Source: Batillaria attramentaria (lineage: Eukaryota > Mollusca > Gastropoda > Batillariidae). From it: a stretch of 64,000 nucleotides of DNA. The translations under genes were made by a program, and so were the position numbers. This document shows positions 33,985 through 50,857 of this stretch, piece after piece. Location: the NCBI GenBank assembly GCA_018292915.2, contig JACVVK020000167.1:439001-503000 (forward strand), read 5' to 3'. Below the pieces are notes generated by a model. That model saw only the letters and a list, made by a program, of their open reading frames with translations, was not told the origin of the DNA and ran no database searches. Each line of letters starts with the position of its first letter. The first letter of the stretch is position 1.

Positions 33985-36900
33985 CACAGAGTGCGGCTTC
34001 AGACTTAAAAATGTTCATCTAAGGTGAGTTCTTCAGTGTACATGTATTCATTTCCACACAGTCATATTGTCCATTACAGTCCATGGAAATGTTCAGTCAA
34101 ACGTATACACACAGCAGTTTTTTCGTTTTGATTGTTTCTCTCTCTCTCTCTATGTCGTGAATATTTTGCCAGAAGTTTGTGATATATATTGACATTCACT
34201 GTCATTGTCATCTTTTTTAACGCTTTCGATTTTATTGAGAGATCTTTGATGATCCCCATCTGAAGCCTTACATGGTGGAAAAGGATGTCAAACTCCCAAA
34301 CACCCATTTACCCTACCCTGTCTCTCCCCCGCTCGCCTTTACGTTCATTTCAGCGTTACATTTCATTCTTGCTTGATTGTTTTTCGCTAGTGAATTGGAA
34401 GTAGACGGACAGCAGCTCTGTAATAAACGTAGTAAATCCTGTAAAAAACATTTCACCATCATCCCTGCCTCTGCCTCTGTCTCTCTCTGTCTCTCTCTCT
34501 CTCAACCTTTGCAGAGATGCAACAATTTTCGTCCAGTCGTGAATGACAAAAGAATATGTGTTCATTTAATTTTTGGTTTGTTTGTGGCTCTTTTCCTCAG
34601 AATCTTGCAACATGTTCCACAAGTTTCAAGCCGAAGCTTTCAAGTGGGCATACCGGTAGAAGTCCGTAGTCTGACGAGCTGTGGTCACAATTTTTGAAGA
34701 GAAATGTATACTTCAGCCAAGGCAATACAATAGATGAATGCCATGTGTATTTGCGAATACTTCAGGGACGTTGTGTCTGTCTTGCGGGGTGCAGATGAAT
34801 GTATTTTGACGCAGTGAATGGGAACAGGTTTAGCTGTGTAGGTACTGTCTATAACAAAGTGAGGACTTGAACCCCAGACCGAGCACGCTACAGATTTTAG
34901 AGGATACCTAGCTGTTCTAATTCATCCACCAGTTTTCATGGTAATTCCCTTGACAGGAAGTCTACCTTCATTTTGTAAGAGGGCCTAACTGCCATGGATG
35001 TTTAAAAGCATTTAAGCCCTTGTACCATCCAACAGTAGAAGTGTGAAGTGAGGAGGGGTCTGTGTAGGTATGGGGTGAAAATCTCCGATGTCGCTCACCT
35101 GTATCCTTTCATGCGCGTGTTTTGTAATTTGTGTCCAGTCACTTATTTTGGACTTAAACTTCATTGTGGTCACTGACGTGGTGAGGCGATGTGATGTTCT
35201 GTAATTATGCAATGCCCTGAGTTTGTATCTTCCTTTCTTTATGAAGTGGTTGAAGTCACTTGCCTTACATCTTGATTGTCATTATTTGGAATTTTGGCAT
35301 ATAAAAAAGTTTTGAGAATGTTGCAGGCGAATACAAAAATGGGTTTCTTTTGAAAACATTTCTTGCGGAAGGTACGCTAAAATCTCATGCTAAAACCTGC
35401 TTTTCTTTTTAATGGAAAAATGATTTGGAAATGTTCAGCCCACAAAATTAGAAATAAATGCAGTTCTAAAATTCCGAAACTTTAATTGCTGAGCTGACCC
35501 TTCACACCACGTGTGTTCATGTCCAGTGTGTGAGAGAATGTGTGTGATTCACGTGAGCATGCTTGTTGGGTTTAGCTTGCAGCGCTTTCAGCCAAATATT
35601 TTGGATAAAGCGCCTAAATATATTAATGCGATCATTATTATTGATGTTGAAGAAAGCTTTTTTGTAGTTGAATATACCAGTATATATGCATAACTACTGT
35701 GCACAGCATGGTGAAATTATACACTGTAACAACTTGTCTTGACTGCTCAAAATGTGTAAGGATCCTGAAGGTGTCTCTAATACATGTGAATGAATCAAAC
35801 AGTGGGTGAAAGATTACAATATCATGTTTCTTCTCGGCCAGTCCTGGTGTAATTTTCATTTCACATGATGAAGATCATATATTTTGTCATATTAATTAAT
35901 ATTTTGATGTATGCCTTTGTAGTACCGTATAATCTGACATCATTTGTTCACTGTGCCATCGAAAGAGAAATTGAATCACAGGTGTTTGAATGCGTGAGGA
36001 TGGTATTGTGTGCTTCCGTTTGTGTCATTCAGTTTACTGTAATAATTGACTTGCTGTTTTTCACAGTATTTCCCTCTCTTGTCTTACAGTTATATCAATG
36101 CAATTTCACATTCAGACTCATGTAATACAGAACCTGTGGTGGTTTACTTGTATATTTTGCAACTCGATTGTTAAGGAACATAGCAAATTGTTAAAGAACA
36201 TACTGAACAACAGGGAAAGAAATTATCAAGTTACAAGGAGGAGCAGTCTTGGGGAAACCCTGTTGCGGTTCATGTGTTGGCTATTGGTATCTGTTAAGAG
36301 TACATGTCATAAAATAAGAATGATACAGACACCATTTTTGTTAGGGTGCTTAGCCAAAAGCGAATATTTTCTTCAGGTTCTCTGGTGCTGGGTATGGGCC
36401 TTTGGTTTGTTGTTGTTGTTGTTGTAATTCGTTTTGTTTTGTTTGTGGGTTTAGTTTGTTGGCTCGTTTGTAAGAGTGTGTGTATGTGTGTGTTTTGTTT
36501 TGTTGATTGCAGGTGATGCAGTCCTGGTTTTGTTTTGTTTTTTTCTTCCTTTTGATATTACTCTAAATGACAGTAAGTTTGTGTACATGCACTCCAGTAA
36601 TGACACTTTCATAGCCAATGTGTGTCTTATTTTCTTTTCTTCCAAATTAGAACGTCTTTCACAAGTGAGCATGTGTGACTAAGTTGTAACAAAGTCTGCA
36701 AGCTGTTACCCGTAATGTACTTCGAAGTGTGACTTCAGAAAGTGAGCAAGTGCTGTTGGATTTTGTTAAAGGTATTTTGCAGAACAACAAATTTACAGCC
36801 ACAGGGTAATCAGTGTATTTATAAGCAAAGAATCCGGTTTTCACAGTACACATGGACAACGTCTGCACTGGTAGTCAGTGTTCAATAAAAGCTGAATTGA

Positions 36901-37310
36901 GGTTGCTGACATAGGTAATTGTTCATATGCTTGACTGTAAATTTGTTATCCAGGTTTGTAAACTTTAGGAACATATAGTGCTCATACTCTTGTTGCTGAA
37001 TTGGTTTGTGCATTTCTGTTCACCAGTTTGCGCTGATTACTCTAATAATCTATAACAAGTATGTAATGCCAACACCCCTTTTCCACCCCACGTCTCATTG
37101 GTATGTTATTGTAATACCTGTTGATGTGTGTGCGTGCAGTTTTCCCTTTATCAAGAGAATGTTGCCAACAGCATGTCTGGTAATTCTGAATTCGATGTAT
37201 ATTTTTGATTGTGTTGTTCTTTGCCAAGATGTATACAATCACGTGTGCATAAATTTGCATCAGTAACTGAACAGATATAGGTCGTTCTCACCTCAAATAA
37301 ATTCATGCAT
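33985..37310 (+). other. TBC1D13 3' untranslated/flanking DNA
   Basis: No coding exon, tRNA head or TIR element was recognised in these 3.3 kb. AATAAA signals in the transcript sense occur at 35453-35458, 36884-36889 and 37296-37301. Which of them is used cannot be told from sequence alone. Confidence 0.5.
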
Positions 37311-37817
37311 TCCCGTTAATCAGACTTTTCTTGTGTTGTGCTTATACTTGGTGAAAATGTCAGCAGACACTATGCGTTCTGTTAATTCAGATTATCTCAA
37401 GCTTGGTGCAACAGCGTCTGGTGAAAACTTGATGTTTCCCCTCTCATTGTGCGTTGGATGGCTTCATCGCAAGTTGAATGGTGTGTGTGTTCACAACAAA
37501 ACTGGAGGGACTGTGCTTTCATGAACTTGATGTGAATGTGCGAGAGCGGTCCTCCACACTTCGGTTTGGTCTGCGTAATTTTGTTTTTAGCTGGTGTGTT
37601 CTTGCTTGTTAGTTTTTTGTTTTAAACTTGTGTGTGTGTGGTGGTGGGGTTTTTTTGTTGTTGTTGTTTTTTGTTGTTTTTTTTTTTTTTGGGGGGGGGG
37701 AGGGTGGATTGGTTTGGCGTGTGTGTGTGTGTTATGTGTATGAAACAAGTTCATGTAAGCTAGACTGTCCCACTCAACAGTCAACCCAAACAACACGATC
37801 TGTAGGAACGGAACACA

Positions 37818-37823
37818 TTTATT
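37818..37823 (-). promoter_or_regulatory. candidate poly(A) signal for V-ATPase subunit G
   Basis: AATAAA on the minus strand, about 930 bp beyond the stop codon at 38750. It would give a tail-to-tail arrangement with TBC1D13, whose candidate signals end at 37301. Confidence 0.4.
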
Positions 37824-38749
37824 TCACTAATGGAATGCTCTTTCAGTTACCCTCTACATTCACTTTCACCACATCAATTTGTACAGAATTATACGTCACT
37901 GTTTTGCCAAACCTTGTAAGTGCAATGCAGTGTGTAAATGACTTTACACACAAAAGAAATGTGTTGAAAAATTTGGTACTGGGCGGTCTACAGAGTGCAA
38001 CTTCATCTAATTTATGGAAAATCAATCTGCACATTCTGAGAAGTGGCACATACACTGTATAGTTCAGACTGCAATGGATATATACTTCTCAAGAATAATG
38101 AACTACATGGCGTCAGGACTGAAATGCAGATCACAGAAATTTTGATTTTATTTACAACAAAACAACTGGTACCACAAGTAAGCCTTATTCACACGGCGCA
38201 GGTGACAAAAAAAATTATGACAGTTTAGGGAAGGGATGAGAGATTGTGTTGCGAAGAAGCTGCAATTGAAAAAAAAAAAGAAACAAGGAAAAGTGCTCAT
38301 ACTGAAGGTCTTGACTAGATCTGGCCGACGTAACTGCTCAAATGGAATAGATGCACTACATTCTGAAGCAGCTAATAGAAAGGGAACAGATCTTGACCAT
38401 CTTGTACATATTCTGTTACAACTGCTGTCACAAAAAACATACATGAATGTGTTACAGTTTTACTTTTGTTTGTAGGTTATCACTGCCAGTTACCTCAAAT
38501 CATGACCAAGCACAACTGAAGCAATTCTGATGTAAGGTAATTGACGCCAAACACTTTTTCCCCCCACTGCTATACACAAAACATACACACATCTACAGGA
38601 ATTAAAAATACACTTCTCTGGTCTGAAACACCAGATCTATGGTGATGTGGTTGACAGTTTCAGCCCTACTGACATTTACTACAGCTGCTGAATACAGAGC
38701 AAAGGAAGTCCGCAGCAAAACAGCTCACAAGCTAACGTGAAGTGTGCGA

Positions 38750-41700
38750 CTAGAGGCGGAGGTTCTCGTGCAGCTCAGGTTTAATGTCAAGGACAATGCC
38801 CAGCAACTTGCTCAGCGCCTGCTCCTTGTTCTTCTTCACATTCATGTTCAGTTCTTGGATCTTCTGCCGTGTGTTCGCCTCGATCCTCGACTCCATGTCG
38901 CCCTTGGAACCCAGGACCTGAAAACAGCAAAACTGGTTTTAAAAATCTGCATACAAGCAGCAGGGCTGAAAATGGCCCGTGGTCCAACAGGAGGAAAAGT
39001 GTTTTTATCGGTGATCACGCTAGACATTGTCCAAACCGGTACGACGTCACAGTAAACAAACCTACTCGCACGCGAACCGGTAGGCCAGTCACGGAAACAA
39101 ACCTACTCGCACGCGAACCGGTAGGCCCAGTCACGGAAACAAGTAACAAATTTTGCCACCGACAATCTGCCCACGAATGCAGTGATAAGTTAATTGCTAA
39201 CGGTAACTGTTACGGTGTTTGTCAATTAATTAAATGACAGGTGTCATACACTCACAACTACATCTCGGCACGGCTCGCTCTCTCTCCGACTCAAGAGACT
39301 TTTTTTCCCTCTCTTTTCCTTTATTTTTGAAACCAGTCAAACAAAATAAGAACCGGTAGGTTCTACAGGCTACTGATTTTCTAACCATATTTTTCCTTTT
39401 CAAACCAGTATTTTATCGGTAATTACCAGTTAAATCCATCCCTGTTTACTGACAGCACACACACACACACACAATATATGTATATATATGATGCTGTGCC
39501 AAAAGTTCATCAGCGGTACACTGTGTACATTTGAAATGTCATTAAACCTATTTTTCTGCACATTTCAACATAATTTTGGCCGTTTCTTATAAAGATATCT
39601 GGCTAAGGAAATAGCTGAGATAAATTGGTCTTGTTTGAACCAACAGAAGTGATGTTATTTTGCCATAGAAACAGTTTTGGGGGCCTAAAAATCGGGGTCA
39701 AAATGGTGACTTGACAGGGCGACCATAGGATTTCATCTCACTCCTTCCAATGCATAAAACCACGCCAACTAGGCTTTGTGTTTGCATTAAACACAAACAA
39801 ATCTGTGTTTTTCGGTATATTATGATGCGTGTTTTCGCGTTTGTACGAGAAAAAAGTCCCCGCGAAGTTCCGCTTGCCGCTCGTCACAGATTTTGTCTTG
39901 CCCGGGTAATCACATTCTCGCGTCACCGAGACTTCGCGAGACCCTCATTTGCATACTATTTATGGTGGCAGCCTCGTTTTGGACATCAGATTTGAGATGG
40001 AGGCTAGCGAGGTCCACTTTGCCAGCATTTGAAGCCAGTAGAGCGAATACAAAGCACACGCGGTTTTCTTTTGTCCCATTGTGACAAGCGTGCATTTTGA
40101 AAAAGTGAGGACTCTACAAATGAAATACTCTGTTTATGGCCGATTTTTTAAAGACCGAGGTATCGTTTACAAAACGAGACCGCATGGTGACAACAAAGAT
40201 GGCGTCGTCTGCGCGTGAAGGTAAGTTTCGATTTTTTGTCCCCCAATTTTGAACGGGTGAGAGATGTGACAAGTGACTCAAGCATGACGAGCAACAGCAT
40301 AATCAAGTAGTTTTACGCACGAACGTATCGTAATAATGGGCGTCTTTTGCAGTTTCCAAATACAATGAGTGAAAGTAATATTATTCGTTTGCCCGTACTT
40401 TCGATTTTCAAGCTCTGAGCAGTTATTCGCGGAAAAAAGTTTCCGAGGGACATTGTAGATACTTGGTCCAGCGTGACGAGGCACATGGTGGTTAGAATTT
40501 CTTCTGACAGTCAAAATCCCACTTCACTCGAACTTGCTGTGCTTTGATCAGAGGTACAAAAGAGTAACAAACATTGTTTCAGGAACAACACTCCGATTCT
40601 TTTTCTTCGTAGTGTCTTTCTTTGTGTTGCACATCACCATTTCTACTAGGGACACTGTAGAAGTATGGTTAGCTTGGTCCAACGTGGTGAGGTACATGGT
40701 AGTGAGAATTCTTTTGAATATTCAAAATCCCACTTCTGTAACTTGCTGTAACTTGACCAGAGGTATTAAAGAATGACTGAAATATTGTTCTGGGGACAGC
40801 GCTCCCATTCTTTCTCTTTGAGTTTGAATTGGTTTTTCACGGCCTGTGTTGCACCAGTAACACCAAAGACAAAGCAGAAGCATGTCAAAACCAAACTGGC
40901 TTATAAACCTATTCTGTTTATTATGAAATGTAAGGAATGTGGAGTGAAAAAACTGAGTATGAGATTCCCAGTCCAAAGTAGCTATTCTTTATCATAAGTT
41001 TATCTGGTGGTAAATTTCAGGTCTTCGTGTACGTTTGAGCAAAGAAGCGACAGTTGATATAAAAAAAAGAAAAAGCAATGCCCAGTCTGGATATAAATGT
41101 TTGCTGGTAAAAATATAGTTTGTTAACTTAAAACAAATGTCATTAATTATCCTTTTAGGCAGTCACTTGCCTCAGTTTTTGGTTTGTCACATGTGCACAT
41201 ATATTGTATGAAATTTTATTTTCAGGTCGCCTCCATTTGCCCCGAAAATGAGATGGGCCTTGTGATCTTTTGGATGAGGCAAGGACATTTCTGGTTCTGA
41301 TCATCCAGGCCAGAAGAGTCATGGGAGCCAGTGGCATTTTTCCTACGAATTGCCAGAGCTGTGTTTGCAAGAAACACTGTCGACACAGCACATGCAGCTG
41401 TACAGCGTCTGCCGCTAATTTCTGTGATATTAACTGTGATATTACTGAGATAAAGACAAATGTTTGGAAGTGAGAACTATAGTTGTGGTTTCTTTTCTTA
41501 CGTGTTGTACAAATGTGTTTGTTAGCAGTGTTGTTTCCGAAAAAGAACAGCTCTCCCTAGTAATTTGTCCTGGACATGACTTGCGACATGCCACACATTA
41601 GTATGCTGGTCTATGGAAATATGGCTTCTCACTGACTTGTAACTGTGTTTACATACAAATACTGCAACTAAACATAGCATAACAACACCCCCCAAGTACT

Positions 41701-44312
41701 ACCCGCTAGTTCTCCGGCTTTAAGAGAGAAAGTTCAGTCCACGGAAATGTCGCTCATCACACAAGACAAAATGTGTCATTTGTAATTGCACATGAAACAG
41801 TATTCAAAGCTTCCAAACCCATTTCTATCTTTCTTACCCAGGTTCCATTACATTTCCATGCAGAATTTTGTTTGTCAATGAATTTATTTTAGAGGTATAC
41901 ATAAATATACTTTGTCCCATGCGACACGTGACACACAGTGTGCACTTCATTAAAACATGATTTTTGCAAACACCACAACTTCAACTATCTTTTGAAATAT
42001 ATATTTCAGTAGAGGAAAGAAGCCTTCATAAAATCATGAAAAAGTTTAACTGAAAACCAAGATCTGATTTTTGTGTAGCTGGTCCACTTTTGGGTGTGAA
42101 CTTTTGGCACAGCATCATATATATATATATGCCCCACAAGCTATTGCTATCACCCCCCCCCCCCCCAATTATTTTTAAAAAATTAGACTAAAATTTACAA
42201 TCTGATGCATTTTGTGTATGATCGTAAAGTCAGTGCTTCAGAGGAGGAGACACTTTTTTTCAGGAGGAAATTTTTTTTTTTTTTTTGCTGCCCCAACTCT
42301 TTGCCAGCTCCCATGGTGTTCCTCCCAGGTCATGGGTGGAACCCATGGAGGACTCGGAAGCTGGGACAATTTTTATTATGCATGATGATGGAGATGAGGA
42401 TGATAGTAAGATGATGCTATGGAGGTCCATGTGGTCTGGGACTGCGGGACAGGGCCGCATTCCACGCTTCCTGTCATAAATATCCCAGAATTAACCAGGC
42501 CCGGGAACTACGGCACCTGTGGTGCAGGCCGTGTAATCATCCACATCATAAGACGTGTCATACTAAGGGAAGCACCCCCAAAGTCGCACCCGTGAAGTGG
42601 GTGAAACTCGGCTGTGTGGCAACAGCCTCCCCATCGGGCCCATAGCACACCCGCTCTGGGTAGGAGCCGACCCGGGTAGGAGCCGACCCAGGTAGGAAAA
42701 ATCCCGCTTGCCTCGGCTGGGATTCGAACCCGGGTCTCCCGGTCCATGATCCGAAGTGCTAACCACTACACTACGGGGGCCAGTTAGATTTAATTCACTT
42801 TATGTCCTTGAAATGTGTGGGTGTGTTCACACCCACGATGTACATCGAGGGTCATCATACTTTTTGCCCTCTTTATAAAAGCATGGGTGTGTTTGCAACT
42901 ATGATGTGCGGCACACACGTTTATGGGCAAGTTTGCACCCATGATATACGCCACACACGTTTTTAGGTGACGTCAGGCAAAATCTTAAAACTAAAAGAAA
43001 AAAGAGTGGGTGTTGGGGTGGGATAGTTATGGGGGAAAAAAAAAAGACTGAAACCTAGCAAAGGCAGCACCCAGCTGGGGAAGACGGGGACAATGCTCCA
43101 CTTATGAGAACAAATTTTAGTACTTGGAAAGGCATTTACTGATTTAGTACTTATATTCTAGCTTCTCCTGGCACCCAAACGTAAAGATTAATACTGCTTT
43201 GATACTGACATGCGTGTTTTCAAAAATGAAGTTAGACTGTCCCATATGGCATTACATGTACATGTATCATCATATTCACAGTGTGTGCAACCTTTTTCCT
43301 CCTTCCTTTGCTTTGGGTGAAATTTTTATTTTTTCTGAAAGGACAGGAAATTTGGCTGAAAATTGCAAAATGACTGAGAATTCCCCAGCCTGATACACGC
43401 GGAGAGTGTTTAACTGTTCCAACACACCCGTGCTTCATGATCCTTGTACAGTCGCTCACGCTCTTCTTTGTAGGCTTGGATTTCTGTATCTGCTTCCCTC
43501 TTGGCTTGCTTTAACCTGTTGGCTTTTCCTGCAAATAGCAACAAAGCCAGAGGAGTGTACACAGGTCCAACAAATATTGAAAACACCAGCAAAAACTGAA
43601 GTCTTGGTCTACCGGTTTGGGTGCTTAATCGACAAAGGTTTACGGTAAGCTAGGTTGAATGAGGTTTAGGGTTAGAAACCTAGCTTGAATGAGGGTTAGG
43701 GATGGGGATGGGTTTGTTTTGTTTCTGGTCACAAAAACAAACCCAAATTACCAAACAAATGAAGCAGAATAAGTGCAGAGATTATAATAAGCAATCATGA
43801 CTGCCTTTACTGTGGGATATTTCGTACTCTTTGTAAAGGTGTTTCCTGTAATTTGTAAAACTCAAGTGTACACATTTTATCCCCAGAGTGTAGCTGCAAC
43901 CGTAAGGGATGAACTCCAAGCGGAAGCATAGATCTCGAGAAATTTCCTCCAAACTATATTCCCTACAATTTTAGAATGTTCCCATAATCACCATTTTAAC
44001 CCCAGTCAAGACCTGATGAGTTCAAAGAAATCAGAAGCACTTGTGAAAACATATTCTGGAACTCAGTGGAAGGTCTGTTTTTGCACTCATGATCTTCAAA
44101 CCAGTGAAGAAACACGTTCAACCCCGAAACACGGGAACTGAATCTGCCTCTAATAGATAATTCTACGTTGAATTTACACGAGAATGTTAAATTTTCCTAC
44201 TACTCTACCACAAATAAATTGGTAACTTACGTCTGCGAGCTTCTGCAACTTTCTCAGCGGCTCTTTTTTCCGCGGATAAAAGGTGCTGAATTCCCTGCGT
44301 CTGGCTCGTCAT
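38750..44312 (-). CDS. ATP6V1G: V-type proton ATPase subunit G, 3 exons
   Basis: Subunit G pairs with subunit E to form the peripheral stalks of the V1 sector, holding the catalytic head against the membrane sector. Exons on the minus strand: 44231-44312, 43428-43528, 38750-38917; all joins in phase, 116 aa, close to the 118 of vertebrate G1. The N-terminus [20 protein letters not shown] is the family signature, followed by a long charged helix ([19 protein letters not shown]) that forms the E-G coiled coil. The last exon carries the conserved [11 protein letters not shown] end. There is no signal peptide or membrane segment, as expected for a cytosolic stalk subunit. Intron 2 is 4.5 kb and contains a complete DNA transposon (39490-42116), a SINE and two MITEs. 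Confidence 0.95.
38961..39444. mobile_element. hAT-like MITE, CAGGGMTG-ended, with internal tandem duplication
   Basis: It begins CAGGGCTGAAAATGG and ends TTAAATCCATCCCTG. Between about 39053 and 39142 a unit of about 43 bp, with CCTACTCGCACGCGAACCGG, is present twice. No matching 8-bp flank duplication was found. Confidence 0.5.
39490..42116. mobile_element. 2.6-kb DNA transposon with 20-bp TIRs and a CXC-type gene remnant
   Basis: GATGCTGTGCCAAAAGTTCA at 39490-39509 is repeated exactly inverted at 42097-42116. Both ends are flanked by (AT)n, compatible with insertion into an AT repeat or a TA duplication. Inside: a CpG-rich leader (about 39830-40220) with an ATG exon; a diverged tandem duplication of about 190 bp (about 40440-40625 and 40650-40825); a second exon with a cysteine-rich motif (41226-41473). 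No transposase catalytic domain is recognisable, so it is either an internally deleted derivative or a type that I cannot name. It sits in intron 2 of the V-ATPase G gene, opposite to its transcription if the inner gene is read on plus. Confidence 0.75.
40199..41473 (+). pseudogene. two-exon gene remnant with CXC-like cysteine motif, inside the transposon
   Basis: A short first exon (ATG at 40199, MASSAREG, donor GTAAGT after 40220) and an acceptor at 41224-41225 can be joined in phase. The frame then meets one TGA (41249-41251) and is open again to 41473. That downstream part holds C-x2-C-x-C-x3-C-x4-C-x-C-x7-C-x3-C at 41351-41437, a zinc-binding-style array resembling the CXC/tesmin type and the cysteine-rich tails of some invertebrate transposon proteins. 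The open stretch has no ATG before the motif except a methionine at 41321. The single stop suggests a damaged or shortened gene; exons could be missing. Confidence 0.5.
42287..42781 (-). mobile_element. tRNA-derived SINE, family A, copy 3
   Basis: Read minus from 42781: GGCCCCCGTAGTGTAGTGG, a B box GGTTCGAATCC, then the same body as 3387-3866, ending in a T/A-rich stretch near 42287. A 16-bp internal word (GGTAGGAGCCGACCC) is duplicated at about 42659-42691, a private mutation of this copy. Confidence 0.85.
42815..42960. repeat. CATGGGTG...CACCCATG hairpin words
   Basis: Short inverted pairs such as GTGTGGGTGTGTTCACACCCACGATG and TGGGCAAGTTTGCACCCATGAT recur a few tens of bases apart. The same words form two hairpins at 53790-53880. 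Confidence 0.5.
43010..43392. mobile_element. MITE, GGCTGGGGAATT-ended family, copy
   Basis: Same direction as 5748-6119, with the right end GAATTCCCCAGCC intact at about 43379-43391 and the left end eroded. It lies right beside exon 2 of the V-ATPase G gene. Confidence 0.65.
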
Positions 44313-45038
44313 CTTGCTGGCTTGACTGTCATGTGACCGCCTAGCTGATGAGCGCTCCTAATCATGTGACCACAAGGGCCGGTGTTTTCCATTCAGCTTC
44401 ACCGGGTAATCTGATAGTATGCCACATTTGTTTACATGTTATTACCATTTATGAAATATGGCCAGCATTGATGTAATACAGTAATAATACTGACCTATCG
44501 TAATTTTACATTACTCATCATCAATTTTCATTAAAAGTTTGTCGTCTGCTAGAGGGACTGGTTTTTCTGTTTAGTTTCGTATATCAGCTTTGTTTTGGTC
44601 CCTCTGACAGTCAAATTCCAGAACTTCTCACAAAATCAGCAAACACGTCATTCTCGGCTATGATAATCTTAAATAAGCATATGCAGCCTCTTCATACGAA
44701 ACGCACAGTAAATCCAACTCTGCATATTTTTTCCCACACACAGAATGGTTATTTTTGTCTTTTGCCAAAGAATGCCAAAGATTCCAGATATTCCTATCAT
44801 TTACAAATCTCTGTTGAAGAGCCGGTAAATAAGCAAAATCTGTCTTTTAGGTAAAACCTGGAGTACCCAGTTACGTGCTTGCGTTTTCTGTTTTCCAAGC
44901 AGGAAAACAAGAGAGGCTGGTGATCAGCATCCGATTTTTGCAAGCCGTGAGACATTACCCTGCAGAGCACCTGCAAAGAACGGACCCGCTAAGAACCGTG
45001 AATTCTTGCCAATTGTTCGCCGGGTCGAGCAGACTGGC
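44313..45038. promoter_or_regulatory. divergent region between ATP6V1G and RO60
   Basis: The two genes start 726 bp apart on opposite strands, so their promoters probably overlap or adjoin. A possible acceptor-like site (TTTTCCAAGCAG, near 44900) suggests a 5' untranslated exon border for RO60. No TATA box or repeat element is convincing here. Confidence 0.4.

Positions 45039-50857
<5,819 letters not shown>

Noticed and set aside
41270..41473. Cysteine-rich frame as a stand-alone ATG gene
   Set aside because: The codon at 41270 is TTG, not ATG; it makes sense only as a downstream exon or remnant, and is reported that way.
43640..43705. GGTTTAGGGTTAG telomere-like words
   Set aside because: Only a short two-copy degenerate repeat; no telomeric array.
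45006..45038. 11-codon N-terminal extension of Ro60
   Set aside because: The upstream start lies in likely untranslated sequence; MADDKAK at 45039 leads straight into conserved sequence.
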